A stretch of DNA of 51,225 nucleotides from Clostridiales bacterium (GCA_020859985.1 JAJBVD010000020.1:1-51225), one strand, 5' to 3'; counted from the stretch's first letter, positions 22,730 to 32,246 are shown. A program made the numbers and translations. Notes: a model not told the origin generated them from the letters alone.

Positions 22730-24010
22730 ATGAGAAGAAAATGGATGGCACTTGCACTTGCGGCAGTCACAGCGATGGGTACGATCGCGGTTCCGACAGT
22801 TGCATCGGCAGACGATGTACAGGAGATTACCTGGATGTTCTGGGATGATCTGGAGGCTACAGAGGATTTGATTTCGTTGGGTTATGCGGAAGTCATTGAG
22901 CGTTTCAACGAGGATTATGACGGCGTTTATCATGTAACGGCGATCACGACGAACCTTGAGGAGTATTATACCAAGCTGAACTCACTGGTAGCAGCAGGCG
23001 ATACACCGGATGTGTTTATCGTCAGCCCGGGTCCGAACCTTGATGTATATGTAGATCCCGGCATCGCGGCTCCGCTTGATGAGTATCTGGAAGCGGACGG
23101 TTGGAAAGAGACCTTCTCCAGCGATGCAGTATTCTCTCAGATGACCTATGACGACAGCATTTACGCAGTTCCGCTGAATATCGCTGCGGCATGCGTTTTC
23201 TACAACACCGAGATGTTTGAGAACGCTGGTGTAGAAGTTCCGACCACATGGGATGAGTTCCTTGAGGTTTGCCAGGCTCTGCAGGATGCGGGCTATACGC
23301 CGATCAGCATCAGTGCCGGTACGGCATGGTGCCTGTCCATGGTAGCCGGTTATCTGTGCGACAGAGAAGGCCTTGACCTTGAAGCAGTTGAGTCCGGCGA
23401 GATCAGCTGGGTAAATGATCAGACACTCGCAGCAGCAGAGAAGATGGTAGAGCTTTCCCAGTACTTCCAGCCGACAGCAGCAGGCGACACCAACGACGTA
23501 GCAACGGCAGCATTCTATAATGAAGAAGCGGCTATCCTGATTCAGGGCTCCTGGGCAATCGCTCAGATCAACGGCTCCAATCCGGATTTCGAAGAGAAGT
23601 GCGGCGTGTTCCAGTTCCCGGCTATCGAGGGCGGCAATGACGGCGACAGAATCATCGCGAAGTCGGACTCTCTGGCTATGAGCTCTTCTACAGAGTATCC
23701 GGAAGCATGCATCGCTCTGATGAAGTATTTCACAGACGACACCGCTCAGAAGTACACGGCGGAAGTCGGCGGCAAGATCCCGGTTACGAATGTAGAGTAT
23801 GACGCAGATGTAGCTCCGGCACAGCTGGCGTATGTAATGGATATCTTCTCCAGCGCAAGCGGCACATTCGGATTCTACAACGAGTCTCTGGCTACGACAG
23901 AGGCAGGCTCCATGTTCGATGATGAGATGGTATCCATCTACCTCGGCGATGAGACTCCGGAGGAAGCACTGCAGGCTCTGGAAGACTGGTACAATATGGA
24001 GATCAGATAA
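22730..24010 (+). CDS. CUT1-type sugar ABC transporter substrate-binding protein
   Basis: 426-aa extracytoplasmic solute-binding protein of the SBP_bac_1 group. The signal peptide (MRRKWMALALAAVTAMGTIA, cleavage likely after VASA) has no lipobox cysteine, unusual for a Gram-positive binding protein. Family features are the first strand EITWMFWDD, an early helix YAEVIERFNEDYDG, AAGDTPDVFIVSPG, and the hinge region NIAAACVFYNTEMFENAGV followed by VPTTWDEFLEVCQAL. AAGGAGG precedes the ATG by 10 nt. It heads a locus with two permeases and a GH3 enzyme, so the ligand is probably an oligosaccharide with a GH3-cleavable beta linkage. A terminator follows the gene, allowing excess production of the binding protein. 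Confidence 0.92.
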   Translation: MRRKWMALALAAVTAMGTIAVPTVASADDVQEITWMFWDDLEATEDLISLGYAEVIERFNEDYDGVYHVTAITTNLEEYYTKLNSLVAAGDTPDVFIVSPGPNLDVYVDPGIAAPLDEYLEADGWKETFSSDAVFSQMTYDDSIYAVPLNIAAACVFYNTEMFENAGVEVPTTWDEFLEVCQALQDAGYTPISISAGTAWCLSMVAGYLCDREGLDLEAVESGEISWVNDQTLAAAEKMVELSQYFQPTAAGDTNDVATAAFYNEEAAILIQGSWAIAQINGSNPDFEEKCGVFQFPAIEGGNDGDRIIAKSDSLAMSSSTEYPEACIALMKYFTDDTAQKYTAEVGGKIPVTNVEYDADVAPAQLAYVMDIFSSASGTFGFYNESLATTEAGSMFDDEMVSIYLGDETPEEALQALEDWYNMEIR

Positions 24011-24053
24011 CTGACGGAGGAAAAGGCATAAGACCTGAATAATTGCCTGACAG

Positions 24054-24086
24054 CGGGATTGTCACCTTGATGGCAATCCCGTTTTT
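24054..24086 (+). terminator. Terminator between binding protein and permeases
   Basis: CGGGATTG (24054-24061) pairs with CAATCCCG (24074-24081), extended by inner pairs, then TTTTTC. Partial read-through would give more binding protein than permease. Confidence 0.85.
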
Positions 24087-24180
24087 CATATTACAGGAAA
24101 CAGAAACTTGCTTTCCGGCACTATGAAAGTACCCTGTCAGGATACGCATTCTTATGATTCAAGATATTGGAGGCGTGACT

Positions 24181-25065
24181 ATGGATAAATTGTTAAAGGA
24201 TAAGAAAGCCATATTGTTTTTTCTCCTGCCGGCCTTTCTTTTGTTTACTTTGATCTTATTTATTCCGATCTGCCAGTCGGTGTACTACGCGTTCTGTGAT
24301 TACGACGCACTGTCGGCTCCGGTATTTGTCGGATTAAAAAACTTCAAAAGGATGCTTCTTGATAAAACTATGAAGATCGCACTGAAAAACTCACTGTTTT
24401 TCCTGATCTTTTCCTGTGTATCCCAGCTGATCATGGGACTGATCCTGGCCGGCCTTCTGACGAACATCAAAAAGGGCAGGAACCTGTTTAAGAACATTAT
24501 TTACCTTCCCTGTGTTCTGTCTTCGGCAGCGTTGGGACTGCTGTGGATGTTTATTTTCAGTCCGAAGCTGGGTATCAATCAGCTGCTGGCAAAAATTGGG
24601 ATAGAGGGCCCGTTGTGGCTGATGTCTACGGATGGCTTTATCATACTGCCGATGTGGGTGATCGCGTTTGTGGCGCTGTGGCAGTACGTCGGACAGTCCA
24701 TGATGCTGTATATGGCGCAGATTTCCGGTATCGGAAGTTCGCTGTACGAGGCGGCTTATATCGATGGGTGCGGCAAGGTAAAGGCATTTCGTTATATCAC
24801 ATTGCCGCTGATCAAGCCGATGGTCGGCACAGCGATGTCGCTGAACGCGATCGGTTCTCTGAAATTTTTCGATCTGATCTTTAACATGACTGAGGGCGGA
24901 CCGAATCACAAGACGGAGGTGCTTGCGACGCACCTGTATACGCAGGGATTTGAGTATTTTAAATACGGGTATGCCAGCGCCATCGGTGTGGTGCTGCTGG
25001 TACTCTGCCTGCTGACCACGTTTATTATCAACCGTGTGTTTAAGACGGAAAGTTATGAGATGTAG
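24181..25065 (+). CDS. CUT1 sugar ABC transporter permease (MalF/UgpA-like)
   Basis: 294 aa with six predicted membrane segments, the first about 13-35 (AILFFLLPAFLLFTLILFIP). The EAA loop for ATPase contact reads EAAYIDGCGKVKAFRYITLP. The ATG at 24181 is chosen for GGAGG 7 nt upstream; nine earlier codons have no site. It pairs with the next gene, 12 nt downstream. Neither an ATPase nor a regulator gene is in the cluster, so a shared MsmX/UgpC-type ATPase encoded elsewhere is expected. Confidence 0.93.
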   Translation: MDKLLKDKKAILFFLLPAFLLFTLILFIPICQSVYYAFCDYDALSAPVFVGLKNFKRMLLDKTMKIALKNSLFFLIFSCVSQLIMGLILAGLLTNIKKGRNLFKNIIYLPCVLSSAALGLLWMFIFSPKLGINQLLAKIGIEGPLWLMSTDGFIILPMWVIAFVALWQYVGQSMMLYMAQISGIGSSLYEAAYIDGCGKVKAFRYITLPLIKPMVGTAMSLNAIGSLKFFDLIFNMTEGGPNHKTEVLATHLYTQGFEYFKYGYASAIGVVLLVLCLLTTFIINRVFKTESYEM

Positions 25066-25077
25066 GAGGGGACGGAT

Positions 25078-25923
25078 ATGGAGACAAAAATAAATAAGAA
25101 AAAAATCAGCATTCCGACCATCCTGATCTATGTGTTTCTCTGCATTCTGGCGCTCGTATATATTCTGCCGCTGGTATGGGTGGTGCTGGTTTCCTTTAAA
25201 ACGAATACGGAGATCTTTACCTCTCCGTTTGCTCTTCCGGAGACCTTTTATCTGGAGAACTATCAGGTAGCCTGGACAGCCGGTCACCTCGGAAAAGCTA
25301 CGCTGAACTCGTTCATTGTCTGTGCGTCGACGCTGCTTCTGAGCATGCTGCTTGGTTCTATGGCGGCCTTTGCAATCGGACGTCTGCGCTGGAAAGCCTC
25401 CGGAGCAATGATGGTTTATTTTATGACGGGCATGATGATCCCGGTACACTGTGTATTGATTCCGCTGTTTACCCGTTTCACAAAGATGGGACTTTCTAAT
25501 TCCCTGGTGGGATTGATTCTGCCCTACCTGACTTTTTCGCTGCCGACCACGATTTTTATCATGACCGGATTTTTCCGCAGCATTCCGAATGAACTGGTGG
25601 AATCGGCGTGTATGGACGGCTGTACGATCTACGGCATCTTTTTCAAAATCTGTATGCCGCTGGCGAGAACCGGCCTGTTCGTGACGGGGCTGATGACTTT
25701 TGTTGCGAACTGGAACGAGCTGCTGCTCGCCATGGTATTTATCTCGGACGATACGAAAAAGACGCTGCCGGTATCACTGTCCAAATTCGTCGGCCCGTAT
25801 AACACGAACTATACACAGATGTTTGCGGCAATCGTGGTTGCGATCATTCCGACCATTGTGGTATACTGCATGTTCAGTAATCAGATTGTAGACGGCCTGA
25901 CGACCGGAGCGGTGAAAGGATAA
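25078..25923 (+). CDS. CUT1 sugar ABC transporter permease (MalG/UgpE-like)
   Basis: 281 aa with six membrane segments. The N-terminal part IYVFLCILALVYILPLVWVV and the periplasmic TFYLENYQVAW block are typical of MalG. The EAA motif is ESACMDGCTIYGIFFKICMP. AGGAGGGG lies 7-8 nt before the ATG. The start is 12 nt after the partner permease, in one transcript. The C-terminus ends QIVDGLTTGAVKG, the standard ending for CUT1 permeases. Confidence 0.94.
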   Translation: METKINKKKISIPTILIYVFLCILALVYILPLVWVVLVSFKTNTEIFTSPFALPETFYLENYQVAWTAGHLGKATLNSFIVCASTLLLSMLLGSMAAFAIGRLRWKASGAMMVYFMTGMMIPVHCVLIPLFTRFTKMGLSNSLVGLILPYLTFSLPTTIFIMTGFFRSIPNELVESACMDGCTIYGIFFKICMPLARTGLFVTGLMTFVANWNELLLAMVFISDDTKKTLPVSLSKFVGPYNTNYTQMFAAIVVAIIPTIVVYCMFSNQIVDGLTTGAVKG

Positions 25924-26024
25924 ATGAAAAGATAAATGGGGACGACACATCATAAATGGAGGCCGGATCCGACAAAATCATACTGAGATCCCGGCAAGGC
26001 TAACCAGAGGAGGACAGATGTGCA

Positions 26025-28127
26025 ATGAATCGAAAAGAGGCGAGAACAAAAGCAGAAAAACTGGTATCACAGATGACGATAGAAGAGAAAGCAAGCCAGC
26101 TGCGCTATGACGCACCGGCGATCGAGCGGCTTGGAATACCGGCCTACAACTGGTGGAATGAGGCTCTTCATGGGGTTGCACGTGCGGGACAGGCGACGGT
26201 GTTCCCGCAGGCCATCGGTCTGGGCGCGACGTTTGACACAGACCTGATCGGCGAGATTGCGGAGGTGATCGCGACGGAAGGCCGTGCAAAGTACAATGCG
26301 CTTTCCCAAAGAGGAGATCGTGATATTTACAAGGGACTGACCTTCTGGTCCCCGAATGTGAATATTTTCCGTGACCCGAGATGGGGGCGCGGACATGAAA
26401 CCTACGGAGAAGACCCCTATCTGACCAGCCGTCTGGGCGTGTCTTTTGTCAGACATCTGCAGGGCGACGGCGAGACAATGAAAGCGGCGGCGTGCGCCAA
26501 GCATTTTGCGGTGCACTCCGGACCGGAGGCACTTCGCCATGAATTCAATGCGGAAGCCACTGCCAAGGATATGGAAGAGACTTATTTTCCGGCATTTGAG
26601 GCGCTGGTCGAGGAAGCCGGTGTGGAGTCGGTGATGGGCGCGTATAACCGTGTCAATGGCGAGCCGGCCTGCGCGAACCATTATCTGCAGAAAAAGCTGC
26701 GCGGAGACTGGGGCTTTGAGGGACATTTTGTATCGGACTGCTGGGCAATCCGTGATTTCCATGAGAACCATCTGGTGACAAAGAACGCGACGGAGTCTGC
26801 GGCGATGGCTCTCAATACCGGTTGTGATCTGAACTGTGGGAATACATATCTGTATGTTCTGAAGGCGTATCAGGAAGGGCTGGTGAGTGAGGAGACGATC
26901 ACCGAGGCCGCGGTGCGCCTCTTTACGACCCGCTATCTGCTTGGCCTGTTTGACGGGAGCGAGTACGATGCCATTTCCTATCTGGAAGTAGAGTCGCCGG
27001 AGCATCTGGCACTGGCCGAAAAAGCTGCGGCCGAGAGTTTTGTCCTTTTAAAGAATGACGGAATCCTTCCGCTGAAAAAAGAAAGTCTGAAGACGGTAGG
27101 TCTCATCGGACCGAATATGGACAGCCGTGCGGCTCTGGCCGGAAATTATCATGGAACGGCGTCCCGCTACGTGACCTTGCAGGAAGGCATTCAGGATTAT
27201 TTAGGGGAAGATGTACGTGTGCTGACGAGCGTCGGCTGTCCGTTGTTTAAAGAAAAGGCGGAGAACCTTTCTGCGGGGCCGGATCGTCTGGCGGAGGCCT
27301 GCGCTGTGGCGGATATGAGTGATGTCGTGATCCTGTGTGTCGGTCTGGATGAGACGCTGGAGGGCGAGGAAGGCGATACCGGCAACAGCGATGCCTCCGG
27401 CGATAAGGCGGACCTGCTGCTTCCAAAAGTACAGCGCGACCTGATGGAGATGGTGGCGGCGAGCGGTAAGCCGGCGATCCTCTGCCTGATGGCCGGAAGC
27501 GACATCGACATGAGCTATGCGGCGGAGCATTTTGACGCGGTTCTGGTGTTGTGGTATCCGGGCGGCGAGGGCGGCCGTGCAGCTGCAAAAGTATTGTTTG
27601 GAGAAGTATCTCCTTCAGGCAAGCTGCCGGTGACTTTTTACAATTCTCTGGAGGAACTGCCGGAATTCACAGATTACTCCATGCAGGGACGTACCTATCG
27701 TTATATGACGCAAAAAGCACAGTATCCGTTCGGGTACGGTCTTACCTACGGAAAAGTCGAAGTGACGAAGGCGGAGCTTGAGGCGGAAGCTGTGTCTCAG
27801 GGCCAAGTATCCGTTACAGCTGAGCTTACGAACAGCGGTGTCTTCGATACGCAGGAGGTCGTGCAGGTTTATGTGAAAAATCTGGATTCTCCGCTTGCAG
27901 TGCCGAACCCTCAGCTAATGGCTTTTGCCCGTGTCAGTGTAAAAGCAGGCGAGACCGTAAAGGTTACACTGCCGATCTCTGCCGGAGCCTTTACGGTTGT
28001 GGATGAAGACGGCAGCCGCCGCGAGGAAGGCAGCACGTTTGAAATCTTCGTGGGCTGCAGCCAGCCGGATGAGCGAAGTGCGGAGCTTACCGGGGCAAGA
28101 CCGGTGAAGCTGGTATATGAGAAGTAA
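26025..28127 (+). CDS. GH3 family beta-glycosidase (beta-xylosidase/beta-glucosidase type)
   Basis: 700 aa, no signal peptide, so it acts on imported oligosaccharides. The N-terminal barrel contains PAYNWWNEALHGVAR, FWSPNVNIFRDPRWGRG and the nucleophile segment HFVSDCWAI, with the nucleophile at D238. The second domain carries VGLDETLEGEEGD with the probable acid/base Glu and LLLPKVQRDLM. A fibronectin-III-like domain closes the protein from about residue 580. The RWGRG-HETYGEDP version is common in GH3 xylosidases and some glucosidases; the sugar is not settled. A GGAGG-type site (26008-26014) lies about 10 nt before the ATG. It is downstream of, and probably cotranscribed with, the two permeases (101-nt gap). 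Confidence 0.92.
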   Translation: MNRKEARTKAEKLVSQMTIEEKASQLRYDAPAIERLGIPAYNWWNEALHGVARAGQATVFPQAIGLGATFDTDLIGEIAEVIATEGRAKYNALSQRGDRDIYKGLTFWSPNVNIFRDPRWGRGHETYGEDPYLTSRLGVSFVRHLQGDGETMKAAACAKHFAVHSGPEALRHEFNAEATAKDMEETYFPAFEALVEEAGVESVMGAYNRVNGEPACANHYLQKKLRGDWGFEGHFVSDCWAIRDFHENHLVTKNATESAAMALNTGCDLNCGNTYLYVLKAYQEGLVSEETITEAAVRLFTTRYLLGLFDGSEYDAISYLEVESPEHLALAEKAAAESFVLLKNDGILPLKKESLKTVGLIGPNMDSRAALAGNYHGTASRYVTLQEGIQDYLGEDVRVLTSVGCPLFKEKAENLSAGPDRLAEACAVADMSDVVILCVGLDETLEGEEGDTGNSDASGDKADLLLPKVQRDLMEMVAASGKPAILCLMAGSDIDMSYAAEHFDAVLVLWYPGGEGGRAAAKVLFGEVSPSGKLPVTFYNSLEELPEFTDYSMQGRTYRYMTQKAQYPFGYGLTYGKVEVTKAELEAEAVSQGQVSVTAELTNSGVFDTQEVVQVYVKNLDSPLAVPNPQLMAFARVSVKAGETVKVTLPISAGAFTVVDEDGSRREEGSTFEIFVGCSQPDERSAELTGARPVKLVYEK

Positions 28128-28129
28128 AA

Positions 28130-28156
28130 GCACCTGTGAGTGTACGGAACAGTTGC
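28130..28156. repeat. Divergent copy of the 27-nt hairpin module
   Basis: Starts 3 nt after the GH3 stop codon. Compared with the consensus it has T-to-C at position 2 and A-to-G at position 26, which preserves the pair as C-G. The other stem positions pair except position 4. Confidence 0.6.
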
Positions 28157-28184
28157 AGACATACAATCAGAATACATATATTTG

Positions 28185-28242
28185 AAAGACGGTTTTTTCG
28201 GAAAGAGGCGGCGAAGTCGGAGCGATTCTGCCGTCTTTTTTG
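28185..28242 (+). terminator. Probable terminator of the sugar transporter/GH3 operon
   Basis: AAAGACGG (28185-28192) pairs with CCGTCTTT (28231-28238) across a long loop and is followed by a T-run to 28241. The 38-nt loop is long but the position and T-run fit. Confidence 0.65.
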
Positions 28243-28328
28243 CTTTACAGGAACCTTTGCCTGTGAAAAGCATGATCACCTCGCAGGGGCGCGCAGGAGA
28301 GATCATCAGTCAAAAATGGAAAAATGTG

Positions 28329-28357
28329 TTGATTAATCCGGGAATTCTCTTTATACT
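28329..28357 (+). promoter_or_regulatory. Probable promoter of the LRR/CAP protein gene
   Basis: TTGATT (28329-28334), 17-nt spacer, TATACT (28352-28357). The expected transcript would start near 28364 and carry a 27-nt hairpin module (28366-28392) at its very 5' end. Confidence 0.7.
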
Positions 28358-28365
28358 GAAAACAG

Positions 28366-28392
28366 GTAATGGCGAAAGTATGGAACAGTTAC
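28366..28392. repeat. 27-nt hairpin module at the 5' end of the LRR/CAP leader
   Basis: Starts GTAATGGCG and ends TGGAACAGTTAC. The stem is kept with one G-U pair (position 5) and one mismatch (position 6). Confidence 0.6.
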
Positions 28393-28479
28393 GGAAACAG
28401 TTTGTTTCCAAAACGGTGTCAAAAAACGCACCGATATGGTGAATATACAGTGATCGATCGGGTAAATAAGGAGGACTCA

Positions 28480-30900
28480 ATGAGAAAGAGAAGAATGGCA
28501 ATGATACTTGCCCTGGTGATGCTTTCAATACAGCCAATGGCTGCGGTGCAGGCATCCGAAGCGGAGGACGTGATTTTGATGGAGGAGGAAGAAACGGCAG
28601 AAGCCGGCTCAGAAGAAACCTCTGATAATCTTTCAGAAGCGTTGGTGATTGATGAAGTTGAAGTGGCAGAGAACGTTACGACGGAGACAGACTCTGAGAA
28701 AGAGACAGATTTACAGACAGAAAGCTCGATGGAGACAGAAGGGCAGACGGAGAACGTTCCTGCAGAGACAGAAGGGCAGACGGATTCCGCGGCGGAGCTA
28801 TCGCTTGAGGAGACCGGAAGTACACCGGCAACAATTTCAATAGAATCAGTGGAAGAGGCGGAACCTGCTTCGATAGAAGAATCGGGTATCATGGCGGCTG
28901 ATCTGGATGGCTCCTGGCAGGATGGGAACATTACCGCAGTGCTGGAAGACGGAGTATTGACCCTGACCGGTTCCGGAGCAATGACAGACTATACAGGCAG
29001 CACGTACCAAAATGTACCGTGGTACGGGTATGACATTGATAAAGTGGTTGTCTCGGAGGGAATCACACATATCGGAAATTACACGTTTGTATATTGTACA
29101 GCGACAGAGATTTCTCTTCCGAGCAGCCTGCTGACAATCGGAGATTATGCTTATTATGCCAATGAGAATCTAACGAGCGTCAGCATTTCCGCATCGGTGA
29201 CGAGCATTGGGAAAGCCGCATTTGCTTATAGTGACACTCTGGGGCAGATTACCCTGGACTCTGCACTTAACGAGATAGGGGCTTTTGCTTTTGGCTGTAC
29301 AGCTGTGAAAAGCCTGATAATTCCTGATTCTGTGACGACATTGGGCGAGGAAATCTGCGGTTACTGCGAATCACTTCAGTCTGTGACAGTTGGAAACGGT
29401 GTGGAGATGATTCCCTATTATACGTTTTATGGCTGCACAGCGCTGACAACTGTGTCATTGGGAAGCAGATTGACAACAATTCAGGCTTATGCGTTTTACA
29501 AATGCACTTCACTTGGCAGTCTTGTCATTCCGGATGGTGTGACTTGTATCGAAGAAGGTGCTTTTTCGGGCTGTACAAATTTATCACTGCAGCTCCCGGC
29601 TGGTCTGGTTGCGATCGAAGACGGCTCTTATTATCAGATGGAGACGGTGTCGCTGACCGGAACGTATTATTATGAAAAGGCGTATGAAGTGCTGATCCTT
29701 GTAAATAAGGAGAGGACCGCGGCGGGTTTGTCAGAGCTGACGATGGATCAGGAACTTCTGGAAGCTGCGATGCAGAGGGCAGCGGAAACCAGCATTTCTT
29801 TCAGCCATACAAGGCCGTCCGGTTTGAGCTGTTTTACTGTGTCAGAAAAAGCTTCAGGAGAAAATATCGCGTGTGGTCAGACATCCGCATCGTCTGTGAT
29901 GAACTCCTGGATGAATTCTTCAGGACATAAGGCTAATATTCTGGGAAGCAGCTACCAGTCCATCGGAATTGGGTGTTTTTCACAGGGCGGTACACTGTAC
30001 TGGGTTCAGATATTTGGCTGGGACGAAGCGGATGCGGCTTCGCAGAAAAAGAATGCAGAGAAAACAACGACAGTTGCACTTGAACCGGGCGCTTTTGCAA
30101 GTTCTCTTTCTTTAAAAGCGTCCAGTACAAGCTTGACTTTGGGAAATAGTATTACATTTTACGCTTATCTGGGCGGAGCAAAGCTGAATGCGTCCTCCTT
30201 GATCTGGAGTAGTGATTCAAATGTTTCTGTCAGTTCATCCGGAAAAGTAACGGCAAAAAAGGCAGGAAGCGCTACAGTGACTGCTTCCTCGAAGCTGGGG
30301 ACGATGTCTGCGTCGGCTACTGTAAAAATTTCTGTCGGCTCCTGCAAGATATCCAGCCTGACTAACACATCCGGAGGAATTAAGCTCAAATGGCAGAAGG
30401 TTTCAGGTGCTTCCGGATACTATATTTATCGATCGACAAAGTCCGGAAAATTCAGCAGTAAGCCGATTAAGACAGTCACGGGCGATTCAACCGTAACCTA
30501 TACGGATACCGCTGTAAAAAACAAAAATGGAACAATTTACTATTATAAGGTAGTGCCTTATTCTGGAAGTACTGAGGGGACGGGAACGCAGGCGAAAACT
30601 GCTCGCCTGAAGGCAGTGGCGCTCTCCAGTGTAAAGAATTCTGCTTCGAAAAAAATAACGGTAAAGTGGAAAAAGACGACGAAGGTGACCGGCTATCAGA
30701 TTCAGTATTCAAAGAGCAAGACTTTCGCGAGCGGCAACAAAACAGTGAGTGTCTCCGGTGCTTCGAAGGTGAGCAAGGTAATTTCTAAGCTGACCAAAAA
30801 TAAAACATATTATGTGCGTATCCGCACTTATCAAAAGGTGAGCGGAAAAACATACTATTCGGCGTGGAGCAGTAAAAAATCAGTGAAGATTAAAAAATGA
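28480..30900 (+). CDS. Exported LRR (BspA-type) + CAP/SCP + Big_2 + Fn3 surface protein
   Basis: 806 aa from the ATG at 28480 (AAGGAGG 6 nt upstream). A signal peptide (MRKRRMAMILALVMLSIQPM, cleavage after VQA) is followed by an acidic Glu/Thr-rich stretch (about 27-125) of TETEGQTE-like repeats. A BspA-type LRR_5 domain comes next (about 140-390; SLLTIGDYAYYANENLTSVS and IEEGAFSGCTNLSLQ are examples). A CAP domain (about 400-520) has LVNKERTAAGLSELTMDQEL, FSHTRPSG, SGENIACG and SSGHKANIL. Then a Big_2-like bacterial Ig domain (SLTLGNSITFYAYLGG) and two fibronectin-III-like domains with lysine-rich linkers close the protein. No LPXTG motif or membrane anchor is seen, so retention on the wall may depend on the basic C-terminus. 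CAP function in bacteria is not established; adhesion or hydrolysis are possibilities. Confidence 0.88.
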   Translation: MRKRRMAMILALVMLSIQPMAAVQASEAEDVILMEEEETAEAGSEETSDNLSEALVIDEVEVAENVTTETDSEKETDLQTESSMETEGQTENVPAETEGQTDSAAELSLEETGSTPATISIESVEEAEPASIEESGIMAADLDGSWQDGNITAVLEDGVLTLTGSGAMTDYTGSTYQNVPWYGYDIDKVVVSEGITHIGNYTFVYCTATEISLPSSLLTIGDYAYYANENLTSVSISASVTSIGKAAFAYSDTLGQITLDSALNEIGAFAFGCTAVKSLIIPDSVTTLGEEICGYCESLQSVTVGNGVEMIPYYTFYGCTALTTVSLGSRLTTIQAYAFYKCTSLGSLVIPDGVTCIEEGAFSGCTNLSLQLPAGLVAIEDGSYYQMETVSLTGTYYYEKAYEVLILVNKERTAAGLSELTMDQELLEAAMQRAAETSISFSHTRPSGLSCFTVSEKASGENIACGQTSASSVMNSWMNSSGHKANILGSSYQSIGIGCFSQGGTLYWVQIFGWDEADAASQKKNAEKTTTVALEPGAFASSLSLKASSTSLTLGNSITFYAYLGGAKLNASSLIWSSDSNVSVSSSGKVTAKKAGSATVTASSKLGTMSASATVKISVGSCKISSLTNTSGGIKLKWQKVSGASGYYIYRSTKSGKFSSKPIKTVTGDSTVTYTDTAVKNKNGTIYYYKVVPYSGSTEGTGTQAKTARLKAVALSSVKNSASKKITVKWKKTTKVTGYQIQYSKSKTFASGNKTVSVSGASKVSKVISKLTKNKTYYVRIRTYQKVSGKTYYSAWSSKKSVKIKK

Positions 30901-30986
30901 CCGGAAGCATCCTGACTTGCTGCGGGACCAGCATGAAAGTATAAATATTATAGCGAAAAAACGCCTGAAAACATGAGGAGGAACTG

Positions 30987-32153
30987 ATGCAGAAAGACAG
31001 AATCGGCCGTGCGGCTGACTATATGGAAGAAATATTGAGACAGGAGATCAGGGAAGGAGGTGTACCGGGTGCCTCCTTTGCGGTGCTGTATCGCGGAGAG
31101 ACCGTCATTCAGAGGCATATCAATTATGCGCCGGACGCGATTTTTCGTGTATACTCGATGAGCAAGCCGATCACAGCGGCGGCTGCGCATATCCTCTGGG
31201 AACGGGGAAAGCTGGACTGGAACACGCCGCTTTCTTATTACCTGCCGGAATATGAGCACATGAATGTCCTTACGGACGAAGGACTGGTTCCGGCCAGCCG
31301 CCCAATTGACCTGATCGATCTGCTGCGGATGACATCCGGGATCGTCTATCCGGATACCGATCCGGCAGGGCAGAAAATGGATGAGCTTTTTAGCCGCATC
31401 CAGCAAGAAATTACTGAGAGAAAACAGACTTCTACGCAGGAACTTTGCCGTCTGATCGCTGAACGCCCTCTGGCCTTTCATCCGGGAGAGCGCTGGCGCT
31501 ATGGCTTAAGCTGCGATGTGATGGGAGCCGTGATTGAAAAGGTGGCTGACCAGCCCTTAAGTGAATTTTATGAGAAAGAGATTTTCCGTCCGCTTGGTAT
31601 GGAGGATACTGGCTTCTATGTGCCGAAGGAGAAGCAGGATCGTTTCACGACGCTCTATGAAGTAGCGGAGAGTATGGAAACGCCGCTTCGTTATAAGGAG
31701 GCAACCGGACGGCATCTGTGCCTGACCGAATGTCTGACCCCTCCGGCTTTTGAGTCCGGCGGTGCGGGGATTGTGTCTACATTGGACGATTATGCGAAAT
31801 TTGCGGATATGCTCACGCATTATGGAAAAGGAAAGGACTGCCGGATCCTCGGGCGCAAGACGGTCGAGAGCTTTGAACACGGGCAGCTTTCTGAAGCACA
31901 GAAAAAGACCATTTACTTTGACCAGATCCGCGGTTTTACTTATGGCAATTTCATGCGTGTCTACGACGACCGCACAGAGGCTGCCTGCAGCGGAAATGAA
32001 GGTGAGTTCGGCTGGGACGGCTGGACCGGGCCGTATTTTATGGCGAATCCAAAGGAGGAGTTTGCCTTTGTGCTGATGCTGCAGGTTGGCGGATATTACA
32101 ATCCGCAGATGATCCGGAGACTGCGCAACACAGCGTATTCGATTGTGGAGTGA
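30987..32153 (+). CDS. Serine hydrolase of the beta-lactamase class C / esterase family
   Basis: 388 aa, no signal peptide. SxxK active-site motif SMSK (S57, K60) is in FRVYSMSKPITAAAA. The second motif is the Tyr in RYGLSCDVMGAVIEKV (YxN-like, here YGL). The C-terminal region contains GWDGWTGPYFMANPKEEFAF, corresponding to the HxG/KTG strand area. These enzymes range from esterases to D-amino peptidases; substrate unknown, cytoplasmic location likely. GAGGAGG lies 6-7 nt before the ATG. It stands alone between the CAP protein and hslO. Confidence 0.87.
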   Translation: MQKDRIGRAADYMEEILRQEIREGGVPGASFAVLYRGETVIQRHINYAPDAIFRVYSMSKPITAAAAHILWERGKLDWNTPLSYYLPEYEHMNVLTDEGLVPASRPIDLIDLLRMTSGIVYPDTDPAGQKMDELFSRIQQEITERKQTSTQELCRLIAERPLAFHPGERWRYGLSCDVMGAVIEKVADQPLSEFYEKEIFRPLGMEDTGFYVPKEKQDRFTTLYEVAESMETPLRYKEATGRHLCLTECLTPPAFESGGAGIVSTLDDYAKFADMLTHYGKGKDCRILGRKTVESFEHGQLSEAQKKTIYFDQIRGFTYGNFMRVYDDRTEAACSGNEGEFGWDGWTGPYFMANPKEEFAFVLMLQVGGYYNPQMIRRLRNTAYSIVE

Positions 32154-32246
32154 AATCAAGTCTCAGCGATTGCGGCCGGATTTGCAGCCTGTGAAAGCGG
32201 CAATACATTAAGAGCAAAATAGTAGTATATGCCTGATAAAGCGGAC

